Shown here piece by piece: positions 1 through 10,207 of a DNA stretch of 64,000 bases; positions within the stretch are counted from its first letter, which is position 1, and every line of letters starts with the position of its first letter. Location: contig NC_083597.1 of the NCBI RefSeq assembly GCF_020882245.1, forward strand, positions 11,194,581-11,258,580, given 5' to 3'. This stretch comes from Rhopalosiphum padi. Taxonomy: Eukaryota > Arthropoda > Insecta > Hemiptera > Aphididae. The notes under the pieces are model-generated. The model was not told where the DNA came from and made no database searches. It worked only from the letters and a program-made list of their open reading frames with translations. The translations under genes and the position numbers were made by a program.

Positions 1-35
1 CAAAAAACAGCATAATTTGATACCAAGTAATATCA

Positions 36-3000
36 TTATATATCGCTCAATTTTAATTTACCTTCATTTATTGTTAAAAATGATATATCAGCTAAAGTTT
101 GTTCACATATGGCTTCACCAGCCCTTTCCCATACCTGAAAACATTTTTGTTCTTATTTAATATATTGTTATTTTTTAGTAATTTAAAATTATTAATATTA
201 TATTGTCTACATACTCCTTTATATTTGAAATTATCTGTTTGCGGTGGTGGGTATTTGAAATTGGGTCCAAAGTTTAATGATAAGGTACAATTTTTGTACA
301 AAGATACTGTTGGAAAATATTTTCCATCATATAAGTCGACAGCACTTTCATTAAAACATTCTCCATTTTTATAATATATTATTTTACTCCCAACTAGTGG
401 TTTCAAGCATTTAAGTGCATCACGACTACTATCTTGAGACTGTTCTTCATAATATAAATGGCTTTTGAATTTTATCAATATCTAAAAAAGCAAATAAAAC
501 ACTATATTTTAGTATTACTTGGGAGGCATTATTAAAGTTAGTAAATATTTCAAATAAAATTAAATACCAAATCTTTATGAGTTGGTGGAAGAGATACCGT
601 ATTGTTAGGTAGACATATCATTATGCCTAATGTATCGCCTTCACCAAAACTGTTACTATAATGTTTTCCACGACTCTCATGGAACACTGTACCTTTTCTT
701 TAAAAATTAATTAAAAATATTTTACAAACATTTTATTTTTGATTTACTTTAGTTTTTTTAATGTTTATTACCTAGATCTCCATGAATAACCAAATTTATC
801 ATATCCTAATGGTGCTTGTATATTTGCAAATTCTTGGCTCCATCCAATACGACAAGCTGAATTATCAGGCATTTCTTCAACTGTTGTCTCCCAATACCAA
901 TTTCCACTCGCAACACCTTGAAATTAGTTATGTAAATATTTTTTATAAAAAAAATAATATATAATCATTACTCACTGTGTGTAGCTCGTACCATACAATA
1001 TCCTTTCTCTCCAGTTACTGATAATCTGTCTTCAGAAATATGTAGCTGTGGTGCACGATCATGTAGTGCCAATAATACTTGGTTCGGACAAAGGGGTCTA
1101 TATAACCATCCCGGAATCAACTTTCCAGCAGACTCATTAGACTCATCAAATTCTTGTCTAAATGGAGCATGAGGATCTGGTTCAGCTAATATATATTTAT
1201 AACCATCTTTGTTGAATGGATGTTCAAGTGGGTATCCATGAGCAGGCAATTTAACATTTGATTGATCACCAGCACTTCTACCCTTTTTACCACTACCTAT
1301 CCCGCTAGTTCCATCACCAAGTGTTTTTCTTTTAGCACCACGTCCTTTGAGACCAGTTGTGACGGCTAGAGTATAAAAATAATAATATATCAAAACACAA
1401 TAAAAACTATTGATAAATAATATAAAACTAATTTCTTATGTTATTGAGGAAAAAATTAAACAAAAAGCATGTACACTTCTACTATGTACAATTCAAGAGA
1501 CAAGAGTCTAGTAAAAGTATATTATTAACCGTCTGTAATATAAAAACAATAAGGAAAAATTGGAAAAATATCTTTAGTTACTAGCTTTTGCTACATTAGA
1601 TATTTTTTATGTACAAATACCTAAAGAAACTGTATGATTGAGTATACACAATGAGTTTTGTGATAGAAAAAAGAGCTAAATTGATTTTAGGATTTAGATG
1701 AAAAAGATATTTTCTGTCTATTATTAATACTTAAAAAAATAATTTATAAATTATCATATTAGTAAACTAATTTTGTTCAATGATATTGAATAACAGATTC
1801 TAGAATAAAGAGTAAATTTAATTAGTGCAGATTTGAAGACCAATTTATATAAAGCTCTTTTAGAAGAGTAATTATTGAATTTTCATTAACAAATCTAATG
1901 AATTTACATGCTTAACTTATTGCAGTACCTTTATATCTTTAACAGTAATGGAAAATAAATTAGTATATAAAAGAACTTTAAAGATATAATTTTCATTTTC
2001 AAAATATAAATAAATATTTTAAATTAGGAGTTTTTGTACACACATAAAATATTTATAACAAATAAGAATTAAATTAAATTATCTATATTTTTTGTATATA
2101 AATTATAGATTCAATTGTAACTTACTAGGTTGAATTCCAGTTTCTGTAACTTTAAGATGACCTCCTTTAATCATCGCTTCATAATTTGGTTTTATTTGCG
2201 AAATGTCAAATAATAGCTTATAAGATTGGGAACCATTTTCACCATTTACTACACCGAATAAAACGTCTGTTTCCTTTACTAATGATCTCGTAATCTAAAA
2301 GTATAAGAATACATAGTTATAATATAAATTATTTATAAGTTTATAAGATATAAAATATACATAAAAATACATTTTTTTGTTCTATTATTATTTAGTTTGA
2401 AATATTAATTACATACTGTTGAATGCCACGATTGTGTAACTCTTCTTGCAGTTGTAGTCATACTCTCCCAGTGTGATTCAATAAAAGGAATAATATCTTT
2501 ATCCCTCGAGAAATAAATTTGAGGGTTTCCATTTTTAATAGTTTCCTGCATTAAATTTCCAATTGCAGTCACACACATTTGTGGGAACACTAAAATGTTT
2601 GAAATTAATTTAATAAAGATGATTTTAATAAATATTTATATAAAGTATAAATCAAACTTACTCGCTGGATTTTTTTTGAAACTTTCTAGACCAGTAGGTG
2701 AACAGTTTTTACAGACAAATATATAATTCACCATAAACGGAACCAATTTACCCAGTTGATAACCAATACATGATTCATGATACCAACGATTACAGTTGGC
2801 ACATAACAGTTCAATAATATTGTAATTCCTGTCTTTATTGCTAAAATAATACAATAATATTTTTAATAATTGTACATCATATTATATCATGTTTAATAAA
2901 TTGATTTATATGATGACTAAATGCATTAAGTTTTAAATATTCAATTTTCTATATATTGTAATATTTATATTAATATATATATATATATATATTTGTTACA

Positions 3001-3252
3001 AAAAAAAATTGTTTCCATATTATAGCTTGAATTTATAAATTTCTTGTTAGATTAATTTGCATTCACAAATCAATAAACTTACCAATAACAGTTGATGGTT
3101 TGATTACTATTTTCTGGAATTTTATTTGTAATTGGTGTAGACTTAGTGGAATTATCTCTGAAATTTTCTTTGGGCACATCATTACCGTTTGTCGAGACCA
3201 TTTCAGTTTTAATCGATTCAGTAGGAGTTTTCAAATCAATATTATCATCCAT
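36..3252 (-). CDS. ash2: ASH2 (Set1/MLL-COMPASS core subunit), nine coding exons
   Basis: Nuclear core subunit of H3K4 methyltransferase complexes, working with WDR5, RbBP5 and DPY-30. Coding exons in transcript order: 3083-3252, 2662-2840, 2417-2589, 2126-2294, 976-1365, 772-916, 568-697, 215-481, 36-134. All have AG/GT borders and compatible phases, summing to 1722 nt (573 residues plus stop), close to fly and human ASH2. Seen in the translation: acidic/polar N terminus; atypical PHD finger (about residues 55-113, Cys pairs with WYHESC and CKNC); winged-helix segment (CVTAIGNLMQE, DKDIIPFIESHWESM); basic linker (KGRGAKRKTL); SPRY domain split over exons 5-8 (DRAPQLHISEDRLSV, LGYDKFGYSWRS, LYKNCTLSLNFGP); C-terminal EQTLADISFL, matching the DPY-30-binding (SDI) motif. 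The start is the ATG at 3252, with a non-coding exon part up to 3276. The extreme C terminus is uncertain: read-through gives a stop at 36-38, but a possible donor (aag|gtaaat) near 58-60 could lead to an exon outside the window. Confidence 0.96.
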
Positions 3253-4600
3253 TTTAATCACAGTCTATATGTTTACCTGTAAAAATTAAAATGAATACAT
3301 ATTATTACTATTGTTAACTAAATATATAAACTAGGTATCAAAACTGCAAGTAAAACAAGTTTATTAATTATAATAATCAGATTAGGTAAATATAATTTTG
3401 AGAATTTGAATTCTCTAGAAGTCTAAACTTTATTATTTTAGACTATCTAAAAAAAGTAATCATAACATGCATGCCAATTTAACTATTTATAAAGAATTCA
3501 ATAATTTAACTATTCAATTATACTAAAATAAAAAAAAAACAATTAAAAAAATAATTGCATTTATTTCAGTACAAGCAATCACTATATATATAGTCTAGGT
3601 TCTTGTGTGAAGACTGAAAAGTACTTCTTGGTGGAAGTTGATTTTTGTCCGGCCTAGTCAGAAGATGGTCAACTGCTATTTGTATGTATTGTAATAAATA
3701 AAAACTAATAAGCATCCACCTCCAGTTGCTGAGAAATACTCTTCATTTAAATGACGATAAGTAGAAAAACATAAAAATTTAAGTAATAAGTTAAATAATA
3801 ATAATAGTATATGTGTATACTTGAAAATATTTTAAGTATTTATTTAATTTAAACAATTCAGGAAATGTATGTGGGAATTAGCATAGAACAGAAGTTCTAG
3901 GAAGATTGTCCACTTAAGTGTATCAGTTATTTGATTTATTTTTTTCAAAGTTTTGATTAAGTCTTGAAGTTATATTATGGAACGATAATGTATCTAAAAT
4001 ATTGTAATTTGTATTTAATTATTTTATTTCAGTTACTTACTAAAGGTATATCACTTGGAATATCAACAATAGTAAGTTGTACATCAACCAATCGATTATC
4101 AATACATACAAACGATTTGATTGTGTAATGTTAAAATTTAATATCAAATTAAAGATTCAATAATGCAATGTTAAAAGAAGCAAAACTCGAGTTTAAAATT
4201 CAGTGTTTAAATTAAACGATTTAAAAAAAATAAAAAATAGAAAAACATACTAATAATAAAATTAATGTAGTTCAAGTTTTCAAGAAAATACTTAATATTT
4301 TCAAACTTGAAACTTCTCACTTTCTCGGTCCGATACCGCTTGGCGCCTAACGGTGGTGCGAGGGACGACCACAAAAAAAAAAAACCGTAAACAGTAAACA
4401 GTCCCGCGTTGAATATACTTGAAGTTGAAGTACTTCTCACAGTGTACGGATTATTAGATAGTGAGTGGCGATAGATACCGTTCGGGAAACGGTCGACTAA
4501 ATCTTCACGACACTTTGCCACACGGCACACGGGCCACACGATATGCGGCGTTACAACCTGTGGAAATAGTATCGAAGTGACGTAATGACGTCTGACGCTT
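3253..4600 (-). other. 5'UTR exons and leader intron of ash2
   Basis: Read on the minus strand, an acceptor (ttttacag) places the start of the coding-exon leader at 3276. A good donor (gtaagt, plus-strand acttac 4035-4040) would end an upstream non-coding exon at 4041. The intervening 3277-4040 is AT-rich with no coding signal and would be the leader intron. The upstream exon would run into the CpG-rich block at about 4.3-4.6 kb. The splice sites are visible; the pairing and the transcription start are inferred. Confidence 0.45.
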
Positions 4601-5105
4601 GAAAGTTGAAAAATCACTATGTGAATACAATTTTATCCACATCACGTCATGCCGTCACGGTAAGGCGTTAAAACTTAAAAGTCACATAATAAAAGTTGTT
4701 GTTAAAATCTTCTTCTCGTTAAATAAAACAGTTTATTTATATTCAATATTCTGACGTGTATAAATTTAATAAAAATAATAACATTAGGCTCTTGTATTTA
4801 AAATTGTACATTGTCGTTTGGTACAATATGACGTCCATGTAGTCGGAAATTCAAGCAACGACGACGACGTGGTGATTGCAGACGATAATAAAATATATTT
4901 GATAAGACTCGATATATCGAGAATAAATTATTAAATATCAATAATTGTCATTTGATGGGTAATTTACAGTAATACAATTAATATAATTATTATTTCTACA
5001 ATTTATAAGTGTCAAGTTGTTATTAATATTTTGATTCGTGTTCTGTGTACATTCCAGGAGATTATTTTTGAAAATTGTATAGTTACCTAACATCGGATCA
5101 TACTA
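4300..5105. promoter_or_regulatory. divergent ash2 / epsilon-COP promoter region with CRE-like sites
   Basis: The two genes are head to head, with coding starts at 3252 (minus) and 5109 (plus). The stretch between is CpG-enriched relative to its surroundings. It carries clustered TGACGT motifs: TGACGTAATGACGTC at 4578-4592, the reverse form in 'atcacgtcatg' near 4642-4652, and single copies near 4753 and 4829. A cgacgacgacg tract lies near 4859. CREB/ATF-type proteins bind such sites in animals; use here is inferred. A 136-codon minus-strand open frame across 4207-4617 looks incidental. Confidence 0.5.
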
Positions 5106-5108
5106 AAA

Positions 5109-7310
5109 ATGACTGGTAACTAATAAAATATATTTTTATTATTATAATATTATACATGTTTTTTGATTATCTAGTTCTCATATAATTAATTGATTTCTAT
5201 TTTTATTTTTAGATTTAGTAAAACAGGCCGAGTCTTATGAGGCAAACGAATTGTTTGACATTAAAAACTCATACTACATTGGGAACTATCAGCAATGCAT
5301 TAACGATGCTCAGAAAGAACCGGTATTTTATTTTCCAATCGTCTAATATCATAATTTTTATAATTTATTCTTCGATTGTAATTTATTTATATAATTACTT
5401 AAGGAGTACACAATTGATGTTTATAGTTTAAGATATTTTCTATTGCTAATAACTTTTTATTTTTTTCTTCATTTATAGCCAAACTATGGAAATTTACGTC
5501 TACAACGAGACATATTTATGTACCGTGCTTACTTGGCTCAAAAAAAATATAGTATTGTTCTAGCAGAAATAAAAGCTAATTCACCTCCAGAATTAAAACC
5601 TTTTAAACTGTTAGCAGAATACTTGCAAAATCCTGGTAATAGGTAAGACTCTTTTAATAAAAATTGAGTTAAAAACTCTAGTAGAGATATTTAATTGTAA
5701 TAAATTTCATCAATATTATTATAAGTTTATTATTTAGTTTTTTTAAGTCATAAATTAAAAATATTTCTATTAATTTATGAAAGATTTTTCTAAACTTTGC
5801 TAAACTAAAATCAATTTTTTAATGAAGTTGTTAGTTAGAATATTGGTTTTAACACATTTTAAATTAGTTTTTTTTTCTATTTCATGAAGTTATTGAACAT
5901 TTTTTTTTATTGGATATTTACTGAATCTTATTAAATAGAAATCATAATAATTTATAGGACACCATTGTTATGTAAGATCTATGGAAAAATACTTTTCATT
6001 TTTGAAATGTTAAATATTTTTAGTAAACATTATTTAAAAATAAAACTTAAAAAAATATCTATACTTAATGGGCTGAACAGTGAACATCATAGATTATTAT
6101 TAATTTAAAAGTTATATCATTTGAATACTAATTCTGAATAAAGTTCAGTTTGTAAAAAGAAAAAAAGTTTTTAAATATTTGGTCACTTTTAAGAAGATTT
6201 AATATTTATAGAATAATGCAATATGTGTGTTAGAGTAGTCTTGTGTTAATATCAGGTTTTAGTAACTTAACTTAAAATCTGAGCTAAAAAATTGTATTCA
6301 AAACAGTTAAGTTTAGTTTAGTTTATGATTTATTATTTTTTTTAAATATATTTTTAGGAGTTCTATTTTGAAAACTTTGGAACAAGAATTGGAAAACATG
6401 TATGAAATTAATCATTCTCTTGTTATTGTTGCTACCACAATTTATAATCATGAACATAATTATGAATCAGCTCTAAGAGTCCTTAAAAATGATGACACTC
6501 TCGAAGGGTATGTATTTAGATATATAATAAGATAACATTTTAATTACTTATAGATAAATATGTATATATTTATTTTAGTCTGACATTGTCTCTGATTATA
6601 TATTTGAGAATGAATCGAGTAGATTTAGCATCTAAAGAATTAAAAAAATTACAAGAAAAGGATGAAGATGCTACATTAACACAAATGGCACAAGCTTGGT
6701 TAAACTTGGCAATAGTAAGAATACAAAAGACTAAAAAGCAATGTTAATTCTAATATATAAATGACAGTCATTGATCTAAAACAAAAAATTTTAGATACAA
6801 TAAAGTATAAATTAAATATTTAAATTGGTAGTTAATGCTAATAATTTACCTTATTAGAGATAATACAATATATTCTAGTTATAATAAATAATGTATTGGT
6901 GTATAGGGCGGATCCAAACTGCAAGAAGCTTATTTCATATTTCAAGAACTAACAGACAAATATGGAATTACTGCTTTGTTGTTGAATAGTCAGTCAGTGT
7001 GTTATATTGGCGAATGTGAATATAAAAAAGCTGAGATCACACTATTAGATGCTTTGGAAAAAGATAGTAATGATATTGATTCCCTAGTCAATTCTTTGTT
7101 CATTTCTGTTCATTCAAAAGTCTCAGCTGATGTAAGTTACTGTTATAGACTTATATTTACTATTTAGTAAGTTTTCTTTCTCCTTTGTTACAGGTTGCTA
7201 AGAGACAGTTAAATATGCTACGAGATGCTTATCCAAATTCAGACTTCATTGAAAATTACAATAAAAAAGAAGCTGAATTTGATGCATTGTCACAATCATA
7301 CCAACAATAA
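5109..7310 (+). CDS. COPE: coatomer subunit epsilon (COPI vesicle coat), seven coding exons
   Basis: Epsilon-COP is a TPR-like alpha-solenoid subunit of the COPI coat that stabilises alpha-COP; COPI carries Golgi-to-ER and intra-Golgi cargo. Exons: 5109-5115, 5213-5322, 5479-5642, 6358-6507, 6579-6714, 6907-7131, 7194-7310. Borders are AG/GT and phases are consistent, giving 909 nt (302 residues plus stop; the human protein is 308). Diagnostic stretches: ELFDIKNSYYIGNYQQCIN (N-terminal family signature), YRAYLAQKKYSIVLAEIK, DEDATLTQMAQAWLNLA, GGSKLQEAYFIFQELTDKY, and C-terminal YPNSDFIENYNKKEAEFD. Only seven nucleotides (ATG ACT G) are coding in exon 1. An AATAAA signal at 7437-7442 lies about 130 nt past the stop. 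The intron at 5643-6357 is the largest. I see no frame disruption. Confidence 0.96.
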
Positions 7311-7436
7311 TATTTATTTGATAAAAAGTTATTATCTTAACACTTTATAATGTAAAATATATTATATTATTTTTATTTACTTCAAATTTTATATATTGAG
7401 GGAGTATTAAATTCAAATAATAGGTTAATTCAATTC

Positions 7437-7442
7437 AATAAA
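7437..7442 (+). terminator. polyadenylation signal of the epsilon-COP gene
   Basis: A canonical AATAAA in a T-rich setting, 127 nt after the epsilon-COP stop codon. It is the first perfect hexamer downstream of the stop that I noticed. Confidence 0.55.
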
Positions 7443-8340
7443 TTTAATTTTTTTTTTTATGGTATTTAGTTTTTTATTTTCAAGTGAAAAATAAGTTCAT
7501 ATCCATAGATCAGGTGTGAATTATGTATTTGTTACTTAATTTTCTTACTTAGTATATATTTGTATTTTATCATTATCATGTTGTAGTTCCACCATAGGTT
7601 GATATAGGTAAAGCTATTTTTGATTTTACAGAATGTATACAAATTAGCAATGTGAAAGCAGTTCGGCCCTCATGTAGTAATTTACAAGGAAGAAAAAAGG
7701 TCATTGGTAAATGGGTTTATTATATTAACATTTTTTTTTTCAATACAATTCAATTGTACTCTGTATGAGGTTAAGTGTCTTGTATAAATTATTAATATCA
7801 AAATCTTTTTGTATTCCCCTGTTTAGTTTAATCTACCACTGATACACTATATTCAGAGATAGACAACATTTATCCATGTAACATGTAGTTAAATTTTTTT
7901 AGAAAACATTTGAACTGAAAAAAAAATTTGTTTTGAGAAGACTTTTTATAGTTACTTGTATACTTCTATAGATTTGTTTTATTTATATTATTTGATCTAT
8001 TTTTTTATACATTATGTATTGGCATATCACATATATTTAATACAAATATCTAGATAATTGCAAGAAACTCATACGTTGTTAATTGAATAAACTATAAATG
8101 TATATCAATACAATTAATGAATTAAAATATTACAAAAGTATAATATATCATAAAAATTCATAATTAAGGATTTATTATAAAAAAGATATGATTATAGACT
8201 TATAGTTGAAATTTCTACATAGGCACAACTTTATTTAAACAAATAAACAATAATATACTTATTAATAAATGATAAATATATAATATGGCATTTTAACACA
8301 TAAGTCAATCAAGAAGAATTACAAAATATATCAAATAAAT
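7443..8340. other. intergenic; short exon-like open patch near 7633-7725
   Basis: AT-rich sequence downstream of the epsilon-COP gene. One patch after an acceptor-like ttttacag (ending about 7632) reads FGPHVVIYKEEKRSLVNGF in one frame, with a stop eight codons in from the acceptor. It could be a decayed element or an alternative 3' exon. Nothing else is recognisable. Confidence 0.3.
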
Positions 8341-8344
8341 GGAG

Positions 8345-8600
8345 GTGCATATAAAGTTGGAAAATACTAGGAATTATATTTGTCTGAAAAATATTTTATC
8401 GGAAAGGTTATTTTGTCGAATACATATTTTATTAGATAATATGTTTTATGTTGAAAACATATTTTCCATGAAATATATTTCACAGAACCAAAGGTAGGTA
8501 TTTGGTCTGAAACTCTTTACCGAAAACGTACTTTTTGGAATAGCATTTTGTCAGAATTGAATTTTATATGATACCAATAACACTAGATCAAAAACAATTA
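8345..8600. repeat. degenerate reiterated repeat (tttgtcgaa / accgaaaa type)
   Basis: The stretch repeats variants of 'atttTgtcgaa', 'tatcggaaag', 'ttaccgaaaacg' and 'gcattttgtcagaatt' in irregular succession. This is unlike flanking unique sequence and resembles low-complexity repeat units I associate with aphid genomes. It abuts the inverted-repeat element on its right. Confidence 0.4.
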
Positions 8601-8611
8601 TAGGTATTCAT

Positions 8612-9442
8612 ACGGGTACCACGAAAAAATAACCCCAGAAAAAATAACTCCATATGAGATTTTGTAAGATTTTAAATGATAATAATTGTATAATATTCAA
8701 AACTATAATGTATATTCTAATAAATACGTGTATGTGGATATTTTATAAAATATTTTAATATTAACTGAATTATGAGCATTTTAAAATATTTAATATTTTT
8801 CATACTCATTACTCACCCAAAATTTAAAATATCGTAAAAAACCAACGAAAAAACACAGATTATGTTCTTACCTAAAAGTTTGATAACAGTTCAATTCACT
8901 CTAATATCAATATAGGTATTAATATATATTTTTTTATGCATTATAATTGACATTTAATATTATTATTTATTAATACTATATACGTTTTTTATTTATGACT
9001 GTAAATGAAAAAAATGACTGTTTGTTTAAAATTATTATATTATTGATATTTCAAACTAATTTACTAAGTAACATGGGAAGATTAAGAAGTCCATATTTTA
9101 ACAATATAAGTATAAATATTGGACTTATAGATATAGTGTGCTTTTAGTTTTGATATTAGAGTGAATTGACCTATTGGCTATTATCAAACTTTTAGGTAAG
9201 AACAAAATCTGTGTTTTCTCGTTAGTTTTTTACGATATTTTAATTTTTAGGTGAATTATGAGTATGAAAAATATTAAATATTTGAAAATGCTCATAATTC
9301 ACTTAAAAATTAAAATATTACATTTACACGTATTTATTAGAATATACATTATAGTTTTGAATATTATACAATTATTATCATTTAAAATCTTACAAAATCT
9401 CATATGGGGTTATTTATTAGGCAAATTATTTATACGATTTGA
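8612..9442. mobile_element. non-autonomous DNA element with about 300-bp terminal inverted repeats
   Basis: The left arm (about 8612-8925) and right arm (about 9145-9442) are reverse complements with few differences. For instance, 'gagtgaattga...tatcaaacttttaggtaagaaca' on the right mirrors 'tgttcttacctaaaagtttgata...tcaattcactc' on the left, and 'cttacaaaatctcatatgg' on the right mirrors 'ccatatgagattttgtaag' on the left. The outer ends carry ggggttattt motifs. About 220 bp of unrelated AT-rich spacer separates the arms. Each arm contains a smaller palindrome around 'gaattatgag...ctcataattc'. No transposase is inside, so this is a MITE-like or foldback element. The superfamily is unknown; I could not fix the target-site duplication. 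Confidence 0.8.
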
Positions 9443-9617
9443 GATTGTTTTAACTTTTACAAAAACGTTAGATTACCATATTGGATTGAAAAACTAAATT
9501 TGACTTAATGTAGTCACAAACATAGGCAATAAATACATTAACTTTTAAAATATATCAATATCATAACACATTAACACTCAAACTTTTAAGTAGGTATAAG
9601 GTATAATATTTATTAAT

Positions 9618-9799
9618 TTAATACACAATTCAATGTGAATTTTACATTCTCTGACAACATTGAAGCATTTATATATTATATGGATAGATTTGTTTCAACA
9701 CATTTGAATGTATTGTTAAACGACCTATACTTAGTAAATGAGGGGGGGAAATTAATTATACCATTAAATTTACGGGATCAAGCAAAAAAATATGCATAG
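9618..9799 (+). pseudogene. short open frame, possibly part of a decayed retroelement
   Basis: About 60 codons stay open in one frame, with protein-like composition (DNIEAFIYYMDRFVST, NEGGKLIIPLNLRDQ), ending in TAG at 9797-9799. There is no usable start and I do not recognise the family. It lies immediately upstream of the envelope-like relic in the same orientation, so the two may derive from one inserted element; that link is a guess. Confidence 0.3.
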
Positions 9800-9944
9800 G
9801 TATGTTTAATAGAATAGAAATCCAATCACTAACTTTAACATAGGAAATATAGTTAAAACTAAAAACGTTTTTATAAATCTTTATATTACTTTGAAGATCA
9901 AATTGAAATACTTAAAAATAAAATATATAAATAAACTAAAATAG

Positions 9945-10207
9945 TAGGTATAGCTAGACGAATCTTTACAAGATTGAATGTACTATCTGAATGCAATAGG
10001 GTTAGATCAGAAAAATAAGTTATTCAGTTTAATTTAAAAGGATTAGTCGATGAAATACCTTGGAAAATTGAATCTTAAAGATAAATTATATAGTGAATCT
10101 TAGATAATTATGATACGGAGGATAAAATTGTGCAAAACTTAAATAATTTTGAAATCAATCTTACTATGAAATATCAAATAACGACAATTCCAGATCACAA
10201 AGATTAA
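9945..10207 (+). pseudogene. possible errantivirus-type envelope relic, broken by several stops
   Basis: One frame reads ARRIFTRLNVLSECNRV, a stop, then KGLVDEIPWKI, further stops, then LDNYDTEDKIVQNLNNFEI. The order resembles the region around the cleavage site and fusion-peptide-proximal segment of insect Ty3/gypsy (errantivirus) Env proteins, which share ancestry with the baculovirus F protein. At least five in-frame stops interrupt it, so it cannot encode a working protein. No LTR, gag or pol was recognised nearby. The resemblance is by eye and weak. Confidence 0.3.

Noticed and set aside
99..374. Plus-strand 91-codon ORF at the left end
   Set aside because: It is the antisense shadow of the conserved SPRY exon of ash2.
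4207..4617. 136-codon minus-strand ORF
   Set aside because: Lies over the CpG-enriched divergent promoter, has no domain or homology I recognise, and its 3' part is AT-rich noise; best explained as chance in leader sequence.
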